From Procambarus clarkii (lineage: Eukaryota > Arthropoda > Malacostraca > Decapoda > Cambaridae): DNA of 64,000 nt. The stretch is taken from the NCBI RefSeq assembly GCF_040958095.1, contig NC_091176.1, positions 45,727,374-45,791,373 of the forward strand. Reading direction: 5' to 3'. A program made the position numbers and the translations under genes. How positions within the stretch are numbered: the stretch's first letter is position 1; each line of letters starts with the position of its first letter. The notes under the pieces were generated by a model. The model saw nothing but the letters and a program-made list of their open reading frames with translations, was not told where the DNA came from and did no database searches. Shown here piece by piece: positions 1-11,410 of this stretch.

Positions 1-727
1 GAAAACTGCCACCTAGGGAAAGAGAGGGAAGGGCGAAAAGAGAAAAAGGAAAGAAGGATGGAGAAATGATCACTTCCATGGAGGTCATCAAGAACCTGCC
101 ACGTGAAATCTAAGTAAAGAGAAGAAGAGCAGAGAGAAAGATCAAGACAAGAAAGGGTGCGAGTCCGAGAGTCCAAATGAGTGGGCTCACCAGAATTCAG
201 AAGAGACAGGGAAGAAGAGAGGAGAAACGGCTCAAGGAGGCGACCCCGGGTATTCGTCAGAACGTCACCCCAAAGAGAATGACGATAATTGAAGTCACCC
301 AGCAGGAGCACAGGCTCCGGCAAGGAGTCTAGGAGGTGTTTCAAATCTGGAAGAGAGAGCGGGACACTCGGAGGGAGATAAATGGAACAAACTGTGTACC
401 ATTTCCCCACAAAGATACAAGCAGCAGAACAATGGAGAGGCGAAGGAAAAAGTAAAGGAACAAAGGGAACATCAGCACGAATCAAGAGAGCAGAAGAATT
501 AAAAGCCCCAGCAATGGCTGGGGGGGGGGGGAAAGAAAGGAATAGCCACGAAAACGACTAGGACGAGCACCAAGCATTGGCTCCTGGAGACAGACACAAA
601 GGGGCGAAAACCGCAAAATCAGAAGTTGGAGTTCGAGGAAATTGGCGTAATAACCTCGAACGTTCCATTGAAGAATGGACAACGACGAGAAGAGAAAGGA
701 CAAAAACAGAGAACAAGGAAGAAACAA
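1..727 (-). pseudogene. LINE ORF2 start, APE-type endonuclease (cut by window edge)
   Basis: Just downstream of ORF1 the minus strand encodes the opening of an apurinic-type endonuclease, with the blocks LQWNVRGYYANF and CLQEP. Further blocks (a LLLGDFN-like motif, SGEPTHL and SDHF) lie between about 400 and 50 but in shifted frames, so this copy is broken. The endonuclease nicks genomic target DNA in LINE retrotransposition. Reverse transcriptase and RNase H of this copy would lie outside the window. Confidence 0.75.
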
Positions 728-750
728 AGGCGAAAGAGCAACAGAGCACG

Positions 751-2418
751 TTAAAGAATATCAGGGTCGGGATCAGGGTCAGCAAAGTCAGGGTTAGGGG
801 GCATGGGTAAACTGAGCAAAGACGGAGGGAAGGAAACAGGAAAACAGATCAGAGGTGGGCGGGCGGGGTCCAGAGGAGGAGGAAGAGGAGGAGACAACGG
901 AGAGGAGCAGTCAAGGACAGCAGCAGGAAGAGGGGGAGTAGAAAGAGGGGAGCGCACCCCAGCAAGAGCAGCAACCGAAAGGGAAGCAGGGGCCAAAGAA
1001 ACCTCCATAGCAGGAACAGGGGGCGCAATCACTGAAACGGGAGGGGAAGGAGCAACAGAGCCAGAAGTAGGAGCTGAGGAAGAAAGCGAAGCCTTCTTAC
1101 CCGCCGGGGAAGAGGAAGGAGAGGAGCCAGGCTTACGCTTCTGACTTAAAGAGACCGGTGTCCCAGCAACTACGTACCGGGCAACGGATTCCAGTGTCTC
1201 AACAGGAGAAGCCGAACGAGAGCACACACGACGGCCATTAGGAGAGCGATGGACATCCGCCCGCACCGACAGGCGGTGGGGAGAGCCGATAAATGGAGGA
1301 AGAGGATGGGAAGGAGGATCGGAGGGGGACGAGGAAGAAGACACAGGAGACATGACAGACCGGGTTGAAAGAAGGGGAACCCCAGACAGAGGACCAGGGG
1401 GGGGGGGACCCCTCGGGAGAGAACTCAAAGGAACAGAGGAGGGGGCAGTGGGCGTATCAGGGTCCAAGGCCCGGAAACGGTTGAGAGTCTGAGGAAGGGG
1501 GGAAGGACGAGGAGAGGAAGAGCGCAACACGCGAGCATAAGAGATGTTAGTATAAGGCGGGAGCCGGCGAACCTGGCGCCTCGCCTCAGGAAAAGATAAA
1601 CGCTCCCGGTGCTTCAGGTTAAGGACGGCCGCCTCAAGCTTGTAATGGACACAGGCACGGGAGAAGGTAGGATGGGCCTCACCGCAGTAGAGGCAGCGAG
1701 CTTGGGGAGAAGTGCACTCCGACTTAGAGTGACCTTCACTCCCACACAAAGGACAGAGAGAGACAGTCCCAGAGCAGCGGAGGGCACCATGCCCAAACCT
1801 CCAGCACTTGTTGCAGAGCCTAGGAGAAGGAATATACTCCTGGACAGAGCACCTGGCACCAGCAAGAATGACAGAGGATGGAAGGGTCCTACCATCAAAG
1901 GTGATCTTCACAACACGAAGGGGTTGATGGCGACGACCACGAGGGGGACGAGTAAACGAGTCAACCTGGAGGACAGAATGGCCTTGGGCATCAAGGATAT
2001 GCCGAATATCATCGTGGCAATCCTGCAGATTCCGAACACCGGTTGCAACATGGGGTGGGAGGAGAATAGTGCCAACACTGGCATTCATCTGAACGTTCTT
2101 GGAGACCCGAACAGGGATCTCGCCAAGGCTAGGTAAGGCAGCCAAGCGGGAAGCTGCATCCTGAGAAGGAGCAGCAACGACACGTGTACCGAGACGAGTG
2201 GGGTTGAAAGTAACAGACACATCCACGGAATCTACAAGATGCCGATGGAGGGAGAAATCGTCAGGAGGCGCAGAATCAAGAGGGAGGAGATCAAAGTATT
2301 TGGCCCATGAAGCAGGACCAAACAAGGCCTGATACGCAGCAGCACAGGAAGGACTCGAGCGAGTGCGGTTGGGCCACGAACGGCGTTGAGAATCCCTAGA
2401 TCTAGAGAGAGGGGTCAA
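751..2418 (-). CDS. LINE ORF1, gag-like protein with three zinc knuckles
   Basis: This is an open frame of about 555 codons. Residues 202-215, 222-235 and 242-256 form three successive CCHC/CCHC-like zinc knuckles (for example CNKCWRFGHGALRC), preceded by a basic region of roughly 200 residues and followed by a Ser/Pro-rich tail. Proteins of this kind coat LINE RNA and assist target-primed reverse transcription. The frame as measured opens at a TTG, so the true initiator is uncertain; no convincing ATG lies before the knuckles. It is the most intact ORF1 of this family in the window; other copies are broken. It overlaps no host gene. Confidence 0.8.
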   Translation of the reverse strand: MTPLSRSRDSQRRSWPNRTRSSPSCAAAYQALFGPASWAKYFDLLPLDSAPPDDFSLHRHLVDSVDVSVTFNPTRLGTRVVAAPSQDAASRLAALPSLGEIPVRVSKNVQMNASVGTILLPPHVATGVRNLQDCHDDIRHILDAQGHSVLQVDSFTRPPRGRRHQPLRVVKITFDGRTLPSSVILAGARCSVQEYIPSPRLCNKCWRFGHGALRCSGTVSLCPLCGSEGHSKSECTSPQARCLYCGEAHPTFSRACVHYKLEAAVLNLKHRERLSFPEARRQVRRLPPYTNISYARVLRSSSPRPSPLPQTLNRFRALDPDTPTAPSSVPLSSLPRGPPPPGPLSGVPLLSTRSVMSPVSSSSSPSDPPSHPLPPFIGSPHRLSVRADVHRSPNGRRVCSRSASPVETLESVARYVVAGTPVSLSQKRKPGSSPSSSPAGKKASLSSSAPTSGSVAPSPPVSVIAPPVPAMEVSLAPASLSVAALAGVRSPLSTPPLPAAVLDCSSPLSPPLPPPLDPARPPLICFPVSFPPSLLSLPMPPNPDFADPDPDPDIL

Positions 2419-3207
2419 AAGGCGCAGTAGTCACAACGAAAGACTTAGCCACACCAGGGGACGAAGTGGTCACCACCGGGGGCTGGAGGCTCGACCCAAC
2501 CACAGAGGAGGGAGGGGAGCTGGGTGAAGAAGTCAGGACGGTCAGAGGAGGAGCAAGGTCGGGGCCCAACGCATCGGGAGCTACAGAGCCCGGTCTTCCA
2601 ATACAGGCCGACTCGGGGGCTTGGTCGCCACCCCACGAGCCTGAGAGGGTACAACGGAAACATTCAACGACAGAGACGAAAAGTGACAAATTCATCCACG
2701 AATGTGCCCCCATACCCACCATGGAGCCACAATTAGAGGCAGGACACCCAACAGGAAGTTATCGCCGATCATGCCGGGGCCCCCTAGGGGTGCGTCGTGA
2801 GTATACGCCCCACAAACGCCACCTTAAGAACCGTCAGTCCGTCGAGATCGGGTTCAGCGACGAAAGGGGGAATGACAATAAAAGGTTCCCCTCGCTCGAG
2901 ACGTTGGGTACTACAGTTCTACGGGTGCAAGAGTATGCCTCCTCAAGCACCCGGGCGTCAAAATAGAAGAAGTCCAAAGAAATAATCCAAAACAAGCAAA
3001 AGGTCGGCAGGAAACGACAAGCAGATAGGAGAAGAGGGGGGAGAAAAACGAAACATAAGGAAAAGGAAAAGCGATCCGGCACAATTGGAGAAGACAGCAG
3101 CAAGAGTGCAAGGCCAGAAAAGGACAGAGGACTGCCCAACGGAGCATCACACTCCGGCAGCCGTCCACCAAGCCCCCTCACGACGCCAACGGGCCGGATG
3201 GGGAGGG

Positions 3208-3982
3208 GGCCTTTTCCTTAAGCACGTCTCACTCCTGCTCCATTTTCGTTTTCACCGATGGGTTTAAGTCTGCGGACGGTGTAGGCTACTCTGTTTTTCC
3301 TGATTGCACTTATGTGTGTCGCTTACCTCCGGAGACTAGCATCTTCACAGCGGAACTTTATGCAATTCTCTATGCTCCTCTTCTCCTGCTTTCTGGTTGT
3401 CACTTTGTAGTTGTTGATTCTGTTATTGCCCTCATGGCTCTCAGGTCATTTAATCCGGTTCATCCAGTCGTTGTCGAGATTCAGCATTGGCTGTTTCTTG
3501 TTCACAGTAAATTTAAGTCGGTTGAGTTGTTTGATTGTCAGCCATATTGGTGTCTGTGTGCTTGCGGATGCTTCCGCGAGGGAAGCTGTCTGCTCTTGTC
3601 CCATCTCTCATAAAAGAATTCCTTATTCCAACTTATACCCCAGTTATCCATTCCTCCATCCTTACCTGTTGGCAGGCTTCTTGGTCGTCTGTTACTGGTA
3701 ACAAACTGCGTACTCTTAAGAGCTGTGTCCTCGTGGCTGTCCTCCTACCACCGTAACCGGCAATGGGAAACGGCTCTGGCGAGATTGTGTATTGGCCACA
3801 TTCGCTTAACTCATGGTCACTTGATGGAGCGCCGCCCTGCTCCTTATTGTCCGAATTGCATTGTCCCTCTTATGGTCATGCATATCCTTGTTGAATGTCC
3901 CAACTTCCGGGACGAGCATGTGTCATGTTTTCCATCCATCCCCTGCGGTCGCTTGTCCCTCGATAATATTCTTGGTGACTGG
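3208..3982 (+). pseudogene. I-type LINE copy B, RNase H and C-terminal zinc region
   Basis: Plus-strand reading gives a degenerate RNase H (a T/HDG-like start near 3255, then PPETSIFTAELYAIL near 3330 and a VVDS block near 3410). A C-terminal zinc-binding region follows (ALARLCIGHIRLTHG, then CPNC and HILVECPNF). Frameshifts separate the blocks. The copy is interrupted at 3983 by a complete LTR retrotransposon and resumes at about 11265, where the 3' end of the LINE continues to about 11410. Confidence 0.75.
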
Positions 3983-5927
3983 TATTATAGACTGTGGGTT
4001 GGTTGGTGTTGTCGTCGTTGGTCCTTCTCTACGGACAACCCAACCCACAACTCGGTAGAGTGCTTACACTTCACTAGGAGATCACACTAGGCGCTTCTGG
4101 CTCTTGGAGAGGGGCTCCACGTCACACGTTTAGGGGATGCGGCTCCAACACTCAGCCTCGTTGTCACGTGCACACACCCACTCGAGCCGCTGTGACTCCC
4201 CACTCTCTCCTTAGGTGATATGATCTCCTCAATCCCCTTTTGACTTATTAGTATTACCTTTTACCCTGTCCACAGCAGTGGTTCTTGGTTCTTTCTCTCT
4301 CTCTCTCCTTCTTCACTACTTCCTGGGAAGCCTCACTAGGACAAGGGCAAACACCAGCAAATTGTGACACATTTACTGAACAAAGCACATACACGATACA
4401 TACACACATATAATAATAATGAATCCTATACTCTATAATATCACAATCAGGTTGCACTCCAATACCATCAGAACTCTATTATCAGCTTATCAAGTGGTAT
4501 CCTATCTCCTGGTTCACCACCTGATACTATCAACCTCCTCAAGTTGATCAAGTCTACATACACTGTTGCACCATCAGCAAGATAACATATATATACAGAA
4601 AATCAGCATTTGAATGCAATAACATATACCAGTATAAATGTTCATTGATACTTCAGTATAAAAAACTCCTTGACGTAAGAATGCCAACAGTCACTCACCT
4701 CTCACTGCGTCTTGCACGCTAATGACAACCAAACACTATCAACTCCCTATAAGTAATCCACCAGAACTTCCCCTTCCACCTCTGGAAGTTCACTACCCTA
4801 ATATCCTTAGGTTCTTCCGGGCTTCACTACCAGGATCCTCTGCAGCTCCTCCAGGCTGCTATCATGAAGTTTCCTTGAGTAACTACGGTGCTTCACCACC
4901 TCTACAGAAGCACGTGACACTCCTCTTCACTGCTGCTTCTCCTCACAGCTCGAGGTCCTCTGCTCCACTACCTTGGAGTCTCATCAGCTACATCATCTGC
5001 TGGCTTCGAAGTTCTCAGCAACTTCTTCCCCAAAAGACAAACCTGCAACCCATCGACGTTCCAATAAAATGTTCCCCTTTAACACATAAACAAAAATAAC
5101 CACACAATATGCTTGCCTCAAACCTCTATCTGTTCTCTACATACAGTGAGAGTGGACTCCCCCGTTTTGGGCGGGTCCATACTCCACCTCGCCTGGCGGC
5201 GGTCCTCACTCACTGGGAGGGTCTTCCTCCATCCGGAGCCAGGCTCCCTCAGTCGTCCGCCAGCGCTCAGAGGGGACGGACGTCGCTCCGTGTTCCTCCC
5301 TCTCCACTCTCTTATTTCAGGCTTTCTGCCTTATTAAAATATGTCTAACTTATAAATAAACATCGCTACTGTCGCTGGGCACACGACCAACTACAAGCAA
5401 TCACTATGAACTGGCGTTTATCGTGCTTACCACAGATTAATTGGTCGAGGGCGCTTTCCCTCTGACGGCGTCTGGTCAGGGCGCTCCCACGGCCCACAAT
5501 AATGCCTCCGGGCGGCTTAATATTCACTAATTATCGTCCACGACTTGAGACCACACGTCCCCAGCTCGATTCCACAGCTGGCACGTCTGCACACTTCTCT
5601 TCTCTTAGAGATATATCACTAGGGGTTCCCTTCTGACGGGAGCTCAACGGAGCGCGGCTTCCCCCTGCGATGTCTGGCACTCAAGTGAGGTCAAGGTCCT
5701 CCAGAAGCGAGCCTCACGCCTCCAGCAAAATGTCCACATCTCCTAGCCCGTCATTTATCTATTTTCTTCTGCATTGCCCATAATCTCAAACTGTTACACA
5801 TATCCAACCAACTATTTTACATATGCGTTATCACCTCAATACTTGCTAGACCTTCCAGTTAGGTCAGGCTTGCTGAATAACTCTCAAGAAGGGAGACTCG
5901 TTTCTCCTGCAGGCTGAGATCATAACA
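3983..5927 (-). repeat. 3' LTR of the Ty3-like element
   Basis: Direct copy of 9316-11260. On the minus strand it starts TGTTATGATC immediately after the polypurine tract and ends ...TATAATA. It shows no difference from the other LTR in the segments compared, implying a very recent insertion or conversion. Confidence 0.9.
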
Positions 5928-5940
5928 CTCCCCTCCCCTT
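5928..5940 (-). other. Polypurine tract
   Basis: On the minus strand AAGGGGAGGGGAG lies directly upstream of the 3' LTR, the usual primer for plus-strand DNA synthesis of LTR elements. Confidence 0.7.
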
Positions 5941-6173
5941 ATTTTTGAGAGTTATTCCAGTGGCAAAGCTCGGGATAATACATCCGCCACCACACTGTCT
6001 CGTTCTTCAACCAATATACTCTCTTAGGAGTCTACAATTAATTCGTTGCACCTTGCAACATCTGGCTCACAACTCTCCAGAAACACGATCTTCTCATAAA
6101 CGATTTGACCTCTCTGACACCTCTTGGCTAGGCTGTCCACCTTGGACGCCTGCAATCCATTGGTCCACTCTAC

Positions 6174-9100
6174 TTACTGTCTCCACCCTCCGTTTCCTCG
6201 TCTTCTCTTCTCGTCCAGAGTCAGACATCTACTGTCTGTACCTCCTCTGTCGTCTTCATACTTCCATCTACTGCCATTATACTTCCGTCTCCTGTCATCA
6301 TACTTCACTCCCTCGTCTTCACCGACGATTCTCCCTTTCGTCTCCTCATTTATCCAAGACATCGTCCTGTTTGACTTCCATCGAGTCCTCGGCTTTCTTC
6401 TATTCATCCCTGCTTGCATCATCATCCTCTTCCCACACTTCTCACTTCTATACAACTCCATTTCTTCTCCTTCAACTCTTCTTCGTTCCCTAAAAGTTTC
6501 TTCGAGCACTGCACTACATCCAACAGCACTCGACCATACATGTCGCTTTGCCTCTCCCAGAGTGCTCGTAAGCATCTCTCCACACATACTGTCTCTTCTC
6601 CTTTCATTTTCCAGGCTATTACTCTTCTTCATTATCTCTACTCTACGGTTTCTGTGAAACATGTCAACTCCTGACATCTCAAACAACTTAACTCTACTAC
6701 CCAAATGCCTCTGTGCTCGTGGACAACTTGACGCTCTACTCTTGTCCTCTGTATGTCCACATCCTTCCTCATTCCTACTCAGCACAGTTGCATTCGCCTT
6801 CCGACTCTTAATTTCAGCAGTCTGGGCTCTACTCAGGTCCGCTCTCTTCACATGATTCTTCTTCGGCTGGGCCATCTTCACTTTTGACCTCACCGAGACT
6901 TCATTTTCCTGGGCTGGACCTTCATCAAACCGCCATGATATATCTACATCGATATCTTCCACTGGCTGAATCGACACTGTCTCACCTTCTCCAGTGTCTT
7001 CCTCGTCGGCCACTTCTGCCTTCATCACTACCGAGGCAGGGTACTCAATGGCTTGGCGGTCTCCTGACTCATCTCCTCGGATGTCAGTCAGGTTCACACT
7101 CTCAGGTGTCCCACCCGTGCTGTGGCCTTCTGGGCACTCCTCTGGCACAGTCTCCGCTACGACTCTCGGCAACACCTTTGTCCCGCACAAGTCATTCCCC
7201 AGGATCACTTGGACTCCTGGAATAGGTATGTCGGGGCATACTCCCAACATCACCTCTGCCGACACATATTCCGACCTTAGCTGGACAGCACATACGGGCA
7301 TGTCACTCTCCGACAATAACCCATATACTTTCATCTTCCCACTGCCAGCTAACCGTCGACCATCCCCAATCAGGCTTCTCGCAATCAAGCTCTGATTAGC
7401 TCCGGTATCTCTTAAGATACCAACTTCTACCTCAGGTTGGCCTCTTATACTGATCCAACCTTTACTCATGAACGGTCTATACCTCTCGTTCACTAAATTC
7501 GCTCTCTGTGGTTTGTCTCGGAACACATTAGTATATTTACTTCCGGGGTCACACATGGCCAGGGTCACAACTCTCTTGCCCTGTCTACAATCTCGCATCA
7601 CGTGACCCAATCCGTTACAATTGTAACATCTCATCTGGGAGAAATCTCTCCTATACGTACCAAAGCGGCTCTGACTTTGTCCACTCACATGAGAGTTCCT
7701 CGGGCCAGACGTACTACTCATACTCTGTGGAGCTTTACTGGACTCTTGATTTCCTGGATAACGATCAGTTTCTCGTTTTGCTCCTCCATCCTCACTTTCA
7801 GATGAAGTGCGCGACCTACTCTTCTGAGTTCCAGGGTACTTACTTTTATCTGCCCATTTATCAAAATTTTTCTCACCCCAGACTCCTCTGGGTCTCTCAT
7901 AATTTCTTCCTCCCCAGACTCCATTGGATCTGCCATTGCTGCGTCTCGCCTCGCTTCTTACTCTGTTCTCCCTTAAGCTCTTGTATGCTTCAGTAATCAT
8001 ATCCGCCCTATCTGCGGCATCTTTCACCTCCATTATCCCTGCTTCTTGGATCTTGAACTTTGTTTCGGGATGCATCATCTCCAAGAACTTCTCCATGACC
8101 ATCAGTTGCTTCAGGTCAGCGTAAGATCCAACTCCAGCAGCCTCAATCCACTTCTGGAATCGTCTTTCCAGATCTCTTGCTGTCTCAGCAAACGTACATG
8201 CTCCAACTTTGATCATTTCTCTGAAGCGCTTCCTATAAGCTTCTGGGGTTAACTGAAACGAGCGCAATATGCTGCTCTTTACTGTGGCATAATCCTGGCA
8301 CTCTTCCAGTGACAATTGGGTGTATGCCTCCCTGGCTGCACCGGTCAATCTTAACTGGACCAGCTGGGCCCATTCCTCCTGTGGCCACTCCTTGATACTG
8401 GCTACTTTCTCAAAATGCTCGAAGAAGCTCTCTGCCTCTTCGGGCACAAACAAGGGAATGTCCTTCTCCCTAACCCTAACATCTGGTGGGTGTGATACCT
8501 GGGTGGTGCTCTCTGGCAACCCATGTTCAATCCTTTGCTCAGCCAAGGTTCTATTCGCTTCTATCTGCATTTGTTTTGTTCTCTCTTTTTCTTTTTCGAC
8601 CTGGGCTTTTTCTTTTTCGACCTGGGCTTTTTCTTTTTCGACCTCTAGTCTTGCTTTCTCTTTTTCTTTCTCCTGTTCCAACTCCAGTTCTCTTACTCTG
8701 GTTTTCTCTTTTTCTACTTCCAGTCTGGTTTTCTCTTTTTCTACTTCCAGCCTGGTTTTCTCTTTTTCCTTCTCGGCTTCATTTTTCATCTGGAGTTCTA
8801 ATTTCATCTTTTCCAGCTGGAACTGTCTCTCCTTGTCCTCACGCTGCATCTGGAGCTCTAACTGGAATCTCTCCAAGCTCCTATTCCGGCTACTCCTGCT
8901 ACTGCGGCTACTCTTGCTGCTCCTACTCGATCCCTGGGATCTCACGTCATCCTGCCCATCATCCTCCTTTCCACTTTCAGCTCCTTTCTGGGCTCCTTGT
9001 TCTGCCGCTTCACTTCTGGCTCTCAACTGCCTCAGGATCTCATCCTTCATCCCAGCTACTTTAGATGCTTTCAACCTAATGCCACATTTTTCTGCTATTT

Positions 9101-9176
9101 GTTTCAATTGATCCCTCGTGCAACCTTCCAAGTCCTCAGGCTTGCCTGACTCCACAAACGCTTGCACCTTATCCAT
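6174..9176 (-). CDS. Gag-protease polyprotein of the Ty3-like element
   Basis: The frame opens at the first ATG (9176) and runs 1000 codons. An N-terminal SAP-like helical segment is followed by a long Lys/Glu-rich coiled coil with short tandem repeats, a capsid-like domain (around FFEHFEKVASIKEWP), one CCHC zinc knuckle (CYNCNGLGHVMRDC) and an aspartic protease with the catalytic triplet in RDTGANQS. After the protease the sequence becomes charged and low-complexity and stops before the polypurine tract. No polymerase region remains. The product would build particles and cleave Gag, but replication needs polymerase supplied in trans. The frame is uninterrupted, consistent with youth. Confidence 0.85.
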   Translation of the reverse strand: MDKVQAFVESGKPEDLEGCTRDQLKQIAEKCGIRLKASKVAGMKDEILRQLRARSEAAEQGAQKGAESGKEDDGQDDVRSQGSSRSSKSSRSSRSSRNRSLERFQLELQMQREDKERQFQLEKMKLELQMKNEAEKEKEKTRLEVEKEKTRLEVEKEKTRVRELELEQEKEKEKARLEVEKEKAQVEKEKAQVEKEKERTKQMQIEANRTLAEQRIEHGLPESTTQVSHPPDVRVREKDIPLFVPEEAESFFEHFEKVASIKEWPQEEWAQLVQLRLTGAAREAYTQLSLEECQDYATVKSSILRSFQLTPEAYRKRFREMIKVGACTFAETARDLERRFQKWIEAAGVGSYADLKQLMVMEKFLEMMHPETKFKIQEAGIMEVKDAADRADMITEAYKSLRENRVRSEARRSNGRSNGVWGGRNYERPRGVWGEKNFDKWADKSKYPGTQKSRSRTSSESEDGGAKRETDRYPGNQESSKAPQSMSSTSGPRNSHVSGQSQSRFGTYRRDFSQMRCYNCNGLGHVMRDCRQGKRVVTLAMCDPGSKYTNVFRDKPQRANLVNERYRPFMSKGWISIRGQPEVEVGILRDTGANQSLIARSLIGDGRRLAGSGKMKVYGLLSESDMPVCAVQLRSEYVSAEVMLGVCPDIPIPGVQVILGNDLCGTKVLPRVVAETVPEECPEGHSTGGTPESVNLTDIRGDESGDRQAIEYPASVVMKAEVADEEDTGEGETVSIQPVEDIDVDISWRFDEGPAQENEVSVRSKVKMAQPKKNHVKRADLSRAQTAEIKSRKANATVLSRNEEGCGHTEDKSRASSCPRAQRHLGSRVKLFEMSGVDMFHRNRRVEIMKKSNSLENERRRDSMCGEMLTSTLGEAKRHVWSSAVGCSAVLEETFRERRRVEGEEMELYRSEKCGKRMMMQAGMNRRKPRTRWKSNRTMSWINEETKGRIVGEDEGVKYDDRRRKYNGSRWKYEDDRGGTDSRCLTLDEKRRRGNGGWRQ

Positions 9177-9294
9177 CTTTGTCCTGTGAGTCTTCCCAAG
9201 AGAGAATATACACCTGCGTTCACACAGTTTATCTATTTCAGCAAGGGTGTACAAATCCACTCTTGGACAGGGTGTGGGTGTGTCAGTTCACTCT

Positions 9295-9312
9295 CCCGGA
9301 CACAGGCCCCCA
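9295..9312 (-). other. Primer-binding-site-like sequence
   Basis: Three bases inside the 5' LTR the minus strand reads TGGGGGCCTGTGTCCGGG. The TGG start fits pairing to a tRNA CCA end; the tRNA was not identified. Confidence 0.55.
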
Positions 9313-9315
9313 ATT

Positions 9316-11260
9316 TATTATAGACTGTGGGTTGGTTGGTGTTGTCGTCGTTGGTCCTTCTCTACGGACAACCCAACCCACAACTCGGTAGAGTGCTTAC
9401 ACTTCACTAGGAGATCACACTAGGCGCTTCTGGCTCTTGGAGAGGGGCTCCACGTCACACGTTTAGGGGATGCGGCTCCAACACTCAGCCTCGTTGTCAC
9501 GTGCACACACCCACTCGAGCCGCTGTGACTCCCCACTCTCTCCTTAGGTGATATGATCTCCTCAATCCCCTTTTGACTTATTAGTATTACCTTTTACCCT
9601 GTCCACAGCAGTGGTTCTTGGTTCTTTCTCTCTCTCTCTCCTTCTTCACTACTTCCTGGGAAGCCTCACTAGGACAAGGGCAAACACCAGCAAATTGTGA
9701 CACATTTACTGAACAAAGCACATACACGATACATACACACATATAATAATAATGAATCCTATACTCTATAATATCACAATCAGGTTGCACTCCAATACCA
9801 TCAGAACTCTATTATCAGCTTATCAAGTGGTATCCTATCTCCTGGTTCACCACCTGATACTATCAACCTCCTCAAGTTGATCAAGTCTACATACACTGTT
9901 GCACCATCAGCAAGATAACATATATATACAGAAAATCAGCATTTGAATGCAATAACATATACCAGTATAAATGTTCATTGATACTTCAGTATAAAAAACT
10001 CCTTGACGTAAGAATGCCAACAGTCACTCACCTCTCACTGCGTCTTGCACGCTAATGACAACCAAACACTATCAACTCCCTATAAGTAATCCACCAGAAC
10101 TTCCCCTTCCACCTCTGGAAGTTCACTACCCTAATATCCTTAGGTTCTTCCGGGCTTCACTACCAGGATCCTCTGCAGCTCCTCCAGGCTGCTATCATGA
10201 AGTTTCCTTGAGTAACTACGGTGCTTCACCACCTCTACAGAAGCACGTGACACTCCTCTTCACTGCTGCTTCTCCTCACAGCTCGAGGTCCTCTGCTCCA
10301 CTACCTTGGAGTCTCATCAGCTACATCATCTGCTGGCTTCGAAGTTCTCAGCAACTTCTTCCCCAAAAGACAAACCTGCAACCCATCGACGTTCCAATAA
10401 AATGTTCCCCTTTAACACATAAACAAAAATAACCACACAATATGCTTGCCTCAAACCTCTATCTGTTCTCTACATACAGTGAGAGTGGACTCCCCCGTTT
10501 TGGGCGGGTCCATACTCCACCTCGCCTGGCGGCGGTCCTCACTCACTGGGAGGGTCTTCCTCCATCCGGAGCCAGGCTCCCTCAGTCGTCCGCCAGCGCT
10601 CAGAGGGGACGGACGTCGCTCCGTGTTCCTCCCTCTCCACTCTCTTATTTCAGGCTTTCTGCCTTATTAAAATATGTCTAACTTATAAATAAACATCGCT
10701 ACTGTCGCTGGGCACACGACCAACTACAAGCAATCACTATGAACTGGCGTTTATCGTGCTTACCACAGATTAATTGGTCGAGGGCGCTTTCCCTCTGACG
10801 GCGTCTGGTCAGGGCGCTCCCACGGCCCACAATAATGCCTCCGGGCGGCTTAATATTCACTAATTATCGTCCACGACTTGAGACCACACGTCCCCAGCTC
10901 GATTCCACAGCTGGCACGTCTGCACACTTCTCTTCTCTTAGAGATATATCACTAGGGGTTCCCTTCTGACGGGAGCTCAACGGAGCGCGGCTTCCCCCTG
11001 CGATGTCTGGCACTCAAGTGAGGTCAAGGTCCTCCAGAAGCGAGCCTCACGCCTCCAGCAAAATGTCCACATCTCCTAGCCCGTCATTTATCTATTTTCT
11101 TCTGCATTGCCCATAATCTCAAACTGTTACACATATCCAACCAACTATTTTACATATGCGTTATCACCTCAATACTTGCTAGACCTTCCAGTTAGGTCAG
11201 GCTTGCTGAATAACTCTCAAGAAGGGAGACTCGTTTCTCCTGCAGGCTGAGATCATAACA
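9316..11260 (-). repeat. 5' LTR of the Ty3-like element
   Basis: Same 1945-bp sequence as 3983-5927. Its outer edge abuts the CTGG target duplication, after which LINE copy B resumes. It should carry the promoter of the element. Confidence 0.9.
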
Positions 11261-11264
11261 CTGG

Positions 11265-11410
11265 ATACTTTTGATATCGTTCGCCTTATGCGTCTCTGTT
11301 CTCGTATTGGCTTTCCTTAGTGATATTTAGCGCCCTCTGATTATCCCACACATTTGGTGCTGCTACATAGCCTTCCCAGTTTGGTGCCTTCTTTTGATAA
11401 TTATCATACT
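11265..11410 (+). pseudogene. I-type LINE copy B, 3' end after the LTR element
   Basis: Continues the fragment broken at 3982. The same 3' sequence (through TTTGGTGCCTTCTTTTGATA) occurs in reverse at about 22950-23080, behind another copy, which identifies it as the family's 3' end. Confidence 0.7.

Larger units (their letters stand above)
1..3207 (-). mobile_element. I-type LINE copy A, 5' part (5'UTR, ORF1, start of ORF2)
   Basis: The minus strand reads, in order, a roughly 790-bp untranslated leader (about 3207-2419), a gag-like ORF1 and the beginning of an endonuclease, and is cut by the window edge. The same leader recurs at about 21750-20940 and 32400-32100, which defines the family. 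At about 3207 it meets, head-to-head, a plus-strand fragment of the same family. Presence of RNase H in sister copies places the family in the I superfamily rather than CR1 or L2. The copy is recent enough for ORF1 to remain open. Confidence 0.85.
3983..11260 (-). mobile_element. Young Ty3-like LTR retrotransposon, gag-protease only
   Basis: Two 1945-bp direct repeats (3983-5927 and 9316-11260) flank a 3.39-kb internal region, with a 4-bp target duplication CTGG at 3979-3982 and 11261-11264. On the minus strand the LTR begins TGTTATGATC. A primer-binding-like site starting TGGGGGCC follows the 5' LTR and a purine tract precedes the 3' LTR. The LTRs look identical over the stretches compared. 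The internal region holds one gag-protease frame and no reverse transcriptase, RNase H or integrase, so the element must have used a partner's enzymes. It sits inside LINE copy B. Confidence 0.9.

Noticed and set aside
4254-5348. Open frames duplicated at 9587-10681
   Set aside because: They lie in the two identical LTRs and have no recognisable domain.
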